Assembly (NCBI GenBank): GCA_012800145.1
Contig: JAAZJW010000369.1
Coordinates: forward strand, 1 to 7,522
Length of the DNA: 7,522 nt
Direction of reading: 5' to 3'
Source of the DNA: Clostridiales bacterium
GTDB lineage: Bacteria > Bacillota > Clostridia > Peptostreptococcales > Natronincolaceae
In this document: piece after piece, positions 5,801 through 7,522 of the stretch
How positions within the stretch are numbered: position 1 is the first letter of the stretch
How the letters are laid out: every line of letters begins with the position of its first letter
Notes under the pieces: model-generated
Seen by the model: the letters and a program-made list of their open reading frames with translations, nothing else
Told to the model about the DNA's origin: nothing
Database searches by the model: none
Position numbers and translations under genes: made by a program

Positions 5801-5844
5801 GTCATCCTGAGACGGACAGAACAAGTTTGACCCGCGAAGGATCT
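5801..5844. repeat. Fragment resembling a dispersed GTCATCCTGAG...GCGAAGGATCT repeat
   Basis: The ends GTCATCCTGAG (from 5801) and GCGAAGGATCT (5834-5844) resemble the two halves of a palindromic repeat, of the form GTCATTCTGAGCG...CGAAGAATCT, that I know from intergenic regions of many bacteria. ATCCT at one end can pair with AGGAT at the other. Here the halves are separated by about 22 bases. It lies in the 127-bp gap between flagellin and the fliS-like gene. Copy number cannot be judged from this window. Confidence 0.5.
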
Positions 5845-5851
5845 GTATTTA

Positions 5852-5870
5852 AGAACAAAGTTTTCGTTCT
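5852..5870 (-). other. Weak hairpin just after the flagellin stop codon
   Basis: AGAAC and GTTCT (5852-5856 and 5866-5870) form a five-base stem with a nine-base loop four bases past the stop. It has no T run, so it is not a convincing terminator. It could slow decay of the flagellin message or be chance. Confidence 0.25.
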
Positions 5871-5873
5871 AAT

Positions 5874-7522
5874 CTAGCCACCTAAAAGTTGCAACACTGT
5901 CTGCGGTCTCTGATTTGCCTGAGCAAGCATTGCAGTACCTGCTTGAATTAAGATGTTGTATTTGGTGAATTCCGACATCTCGAGTGCCATGTCTGTATCC
6001 TCTATGCGGGATAGTGCGGCTGTCAGATTTTCCCCGGTGTTTTCTAAGTTGGCTGCGGTATATTCCAATCTGTTTTGGATGGCACCTAGAGCGCCCCTCA
6101 GTTGTGCTACTTGAACTATTGCATTGTCATAAACAGTGATTGCGGCTGTTGCACATTCTTCTGTGGAAACATCTACAGCATGTTCTATTGTCTGGGAAGA
6201 CAACCCATCTGTTACTTCTCTTTCAGAATAAAATGCAGCACCTATAACACCGGTGTTCTTATTGTAATCTGACGCACTAATTTTTAATTTGAATGCTCTG
6301 ATATCCCCAACTGAGAGCCTGAAACCTTGGCCTTGATTGGGCCCAACTTGGAGGTTAGTTATAAACTCTTTTGGTGTGCCCTCGACAAATACGGCTTGGC
6401 CTTTAAAACCTTTTTCCTTAGCTTTTATCATTATTCTTCCCTGACAATAATTCTCTCCGCTGGCTGTCACGCCGGAATCTATTTCTACGGATTCTATTCC
6501 TTCAAAATGTTTAATCATACCGGACAGTTCTTTTAAAATACCCGAAATACCTTTGGGCTCTTTTTCTGTACCCTCACCACTTGCAATATCTATACTATTA
6601 TTAGATCCCATGTAGGGACCTTTTCTACTATCATAAAAGTCTATTCTTTCGTCCCCGATAGTTATATAAGAACCGTCTTCCGGAATGCCTCTAAAAAATA
6701 TGGTTGCTTTTGCGAGTTCTGTATTATTTTCCGCTTCTCCAGTAGCAATAGTGGTACCCTTTTCATCCCCTGATAGGCCTAGCCCACCTGATAATCCTGA
6801 ACTGTAACTTGATATTCTAATAGTGCTCCTTCCTCCGATTGAGGCAGTTCTTATCTCATAGCCCTTTATGCAATTACCAGAAAAAGTTAAAATGGCTTCT
6901 CCCAAACCATCTATTGCATCGTTAATTGTGTCAATAAATGCTATTGCCTTTCCACTTAGCCCACTCGTATTATGAACACTTTCTAGGGAAACCTTCCTTT
7001 GTTGGCCATCTATTTCAATAGTTAGATATCTATCTGTTGCTCCACTTAATGCGCCGGAATCAAATTCCCCGGTTAAAATGGCAGGCAATCCCGTACTCAT
7101 CCTATGTACTGTGGTATTGCTGTTCGGCCCTTCATTACCTCTCAACACATTTCTGGTATTAAATTCCGTTCCATTGGCTATGCGATTAACTTCTGAGGTA
7201 AGTTGATTAATTTCAGCCTGAATAGCTTTCCTATCATCATCTGTTGTGGTACCGTTAGCTGATTGTACCGCTAATTCTCTCATACGCTGGAGCATGGAGT
7301 GTACTTCATTCATTGCACCTTCTGCTGTCTGTATCAAAGAGATACCATCCAGTGTATTTTGGGCTGCCTTTGCCAGTCCCCTCACCTGTGCTTTCATCTT
7401 TTCCGAGATTGCCATTCCCGCCGCATCGTCCGATGCACGGTTAATTTTTCTGCCTGAAGAAAGTCTTTCCAGCACACTTGAAGATACGTTTGCATTTCTA
7501 TTCAACATTCTATGTGCATTTA
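5874..7522 (-). CDS. Flagellin (N-terminal end outside the window)
   Basis: Flagellin is the filament subunit, exported through the flagellar type III apparatus and polymerised outside the cell. The frame is open from the window edge. The four codons before the first internal Met (7508) read NAHR, completing the family start ...NAHRMLNRN, so the true start lies a few codons beyond 7522. Counting from that Met, the conserved N-terminal D0/D1 region covers 1-125, with LSSGRKINRASDDAAGMAIS (16-35) and RMRELAVQSANG (75-86). The C-terminal region (446-544) includes LGAIQNRLEYTAANL and ends QANQRPQTVLQLLGG. The D1 motif LQVGPNQGQ falls at 386-394, so about 250 residues (roughly 130-385) form an inserted surface domain, larger than in short Clostridia or Bacillus flagellins. 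That insert has a module YITIGDERIDFYDS (281-294), like repeats of large flagellins, and a Gly/Ser-rich patch (236-248). Cysteines occur at 213, 355 and 452. FliS is encoded next. Confidence 0.97.
   Translation of the reverse strand, partial: NAHRMLNRNANVSSSVLERLSSGRKINRASDDAAGMAISEKMKAQVRGLAKAAQNTLDGISLIQTAEGAMNEVHSMLQRMRELAVQSANGTTTDDDRKAIQAEINQLTSEVNRIANGTEFNTRNVLRGNEGPNSNTTVHRMSTGLPAILTGEFDSGALSGATDRYLTIEIDGQQRKVSLESVHNTSGLSGKAIAFIDTINDAIDGLGEAILTFSGNCIKGYEIRTASIGGRSTIRISSYSSGLSGGLGLSGDEKGTTIATGEAENNTELAKATIFFRGIPEDGSYITIGDERIDFYDSRKGPYMGSNNSIDIASGEGTEKEPKGISGILKELSGMIKHFEGIESVEIDSGVTASGENYCQGRIMIKAKEKGFKGQAVFVEGTPKEFITNLQVGPNQGQGFRLSVGDIRAFKLKISASDYNKNTGVIGAAFYSEREVTDGLSSQTIEHAVDVSTEECATAAITVYDNAIVQVAQLRGALGAIQNRLEYTAANLENTGENLTAALSRIEDTDMALEMSEFTKYNILIQAGTAMLAQANQRPQTVLQLLGG

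Overview
The window looks like a chromosomal segment of a low-GC Gram-positive bacterium, most likely of the Clostridia or Tissierellia. The grounds are AT-rich codon use (many ATA, TTA and AGA codons), strong AAGGAG-type ribosome binding sites, a tsaE-tsaB-rimI-tsaD gene order typical of Firmicutes, and a flagellin followed directly by a FliS-type chaperone gene. I cannot name a genus. Every gene I can support lies on the minus strand, so transcription runs from high to low coordinates. Both ends of the window cut a gene: flagellin loses its first few residues at the right edge, and tsaD loses its C-terminal part at the left edge.

Right to left, the first block is motility. It holds a large flagellin with an insert of about 250 residues in the surface domain (5874-7522), a 127-bp gap with a fragment of a dispersed repeat, and a FliS-like chaperone with an unusual C-terminal tail (5258-5746). 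A well-formed intrinsic terminator (5171-5217) ends this block. The same DNA contains a good sigma-A promoter match for the next gene, tex.

The second block is housekeeping: tex (S1-domain RNA-binding protein), then after 52 bp tsaE, tsaB (4-bp ATGA overlap with tsaE), rimI (6-bp gap) and finally tsaD. TsaB, TsaD and TsaE together make the N6-threonylcarbamoyl (t6A) modification at position 37 of ANN-decoding tRNAs, using threonylcarbamoyl-AMP supplied by TsaC/Sua5, which is not in the window. RimI is the protein N-acetyltransferase that usually accompanies them.

The unusual part is the 527-bp stretch between rimI and tsaD (731-1257), which has no convincing gene. It carries two adjacent repeat-like structures. 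One is a GC-rich array of hairpins (785-897), in which three hairpins each have a six-base loop. The other is a 340-bp non-coding element (921-1260) bounded by imperfect terminal inverted repeats of about 77 bp, with the form of a MITE (a small non-autonomous transposon). Its end coincides with the stop codon of rimI. The two structures separate tsaD from its usual partners. They are the best candidate for something undescribed in the window, though they look like selfish or regulatory repeats and not a protein-coding system.
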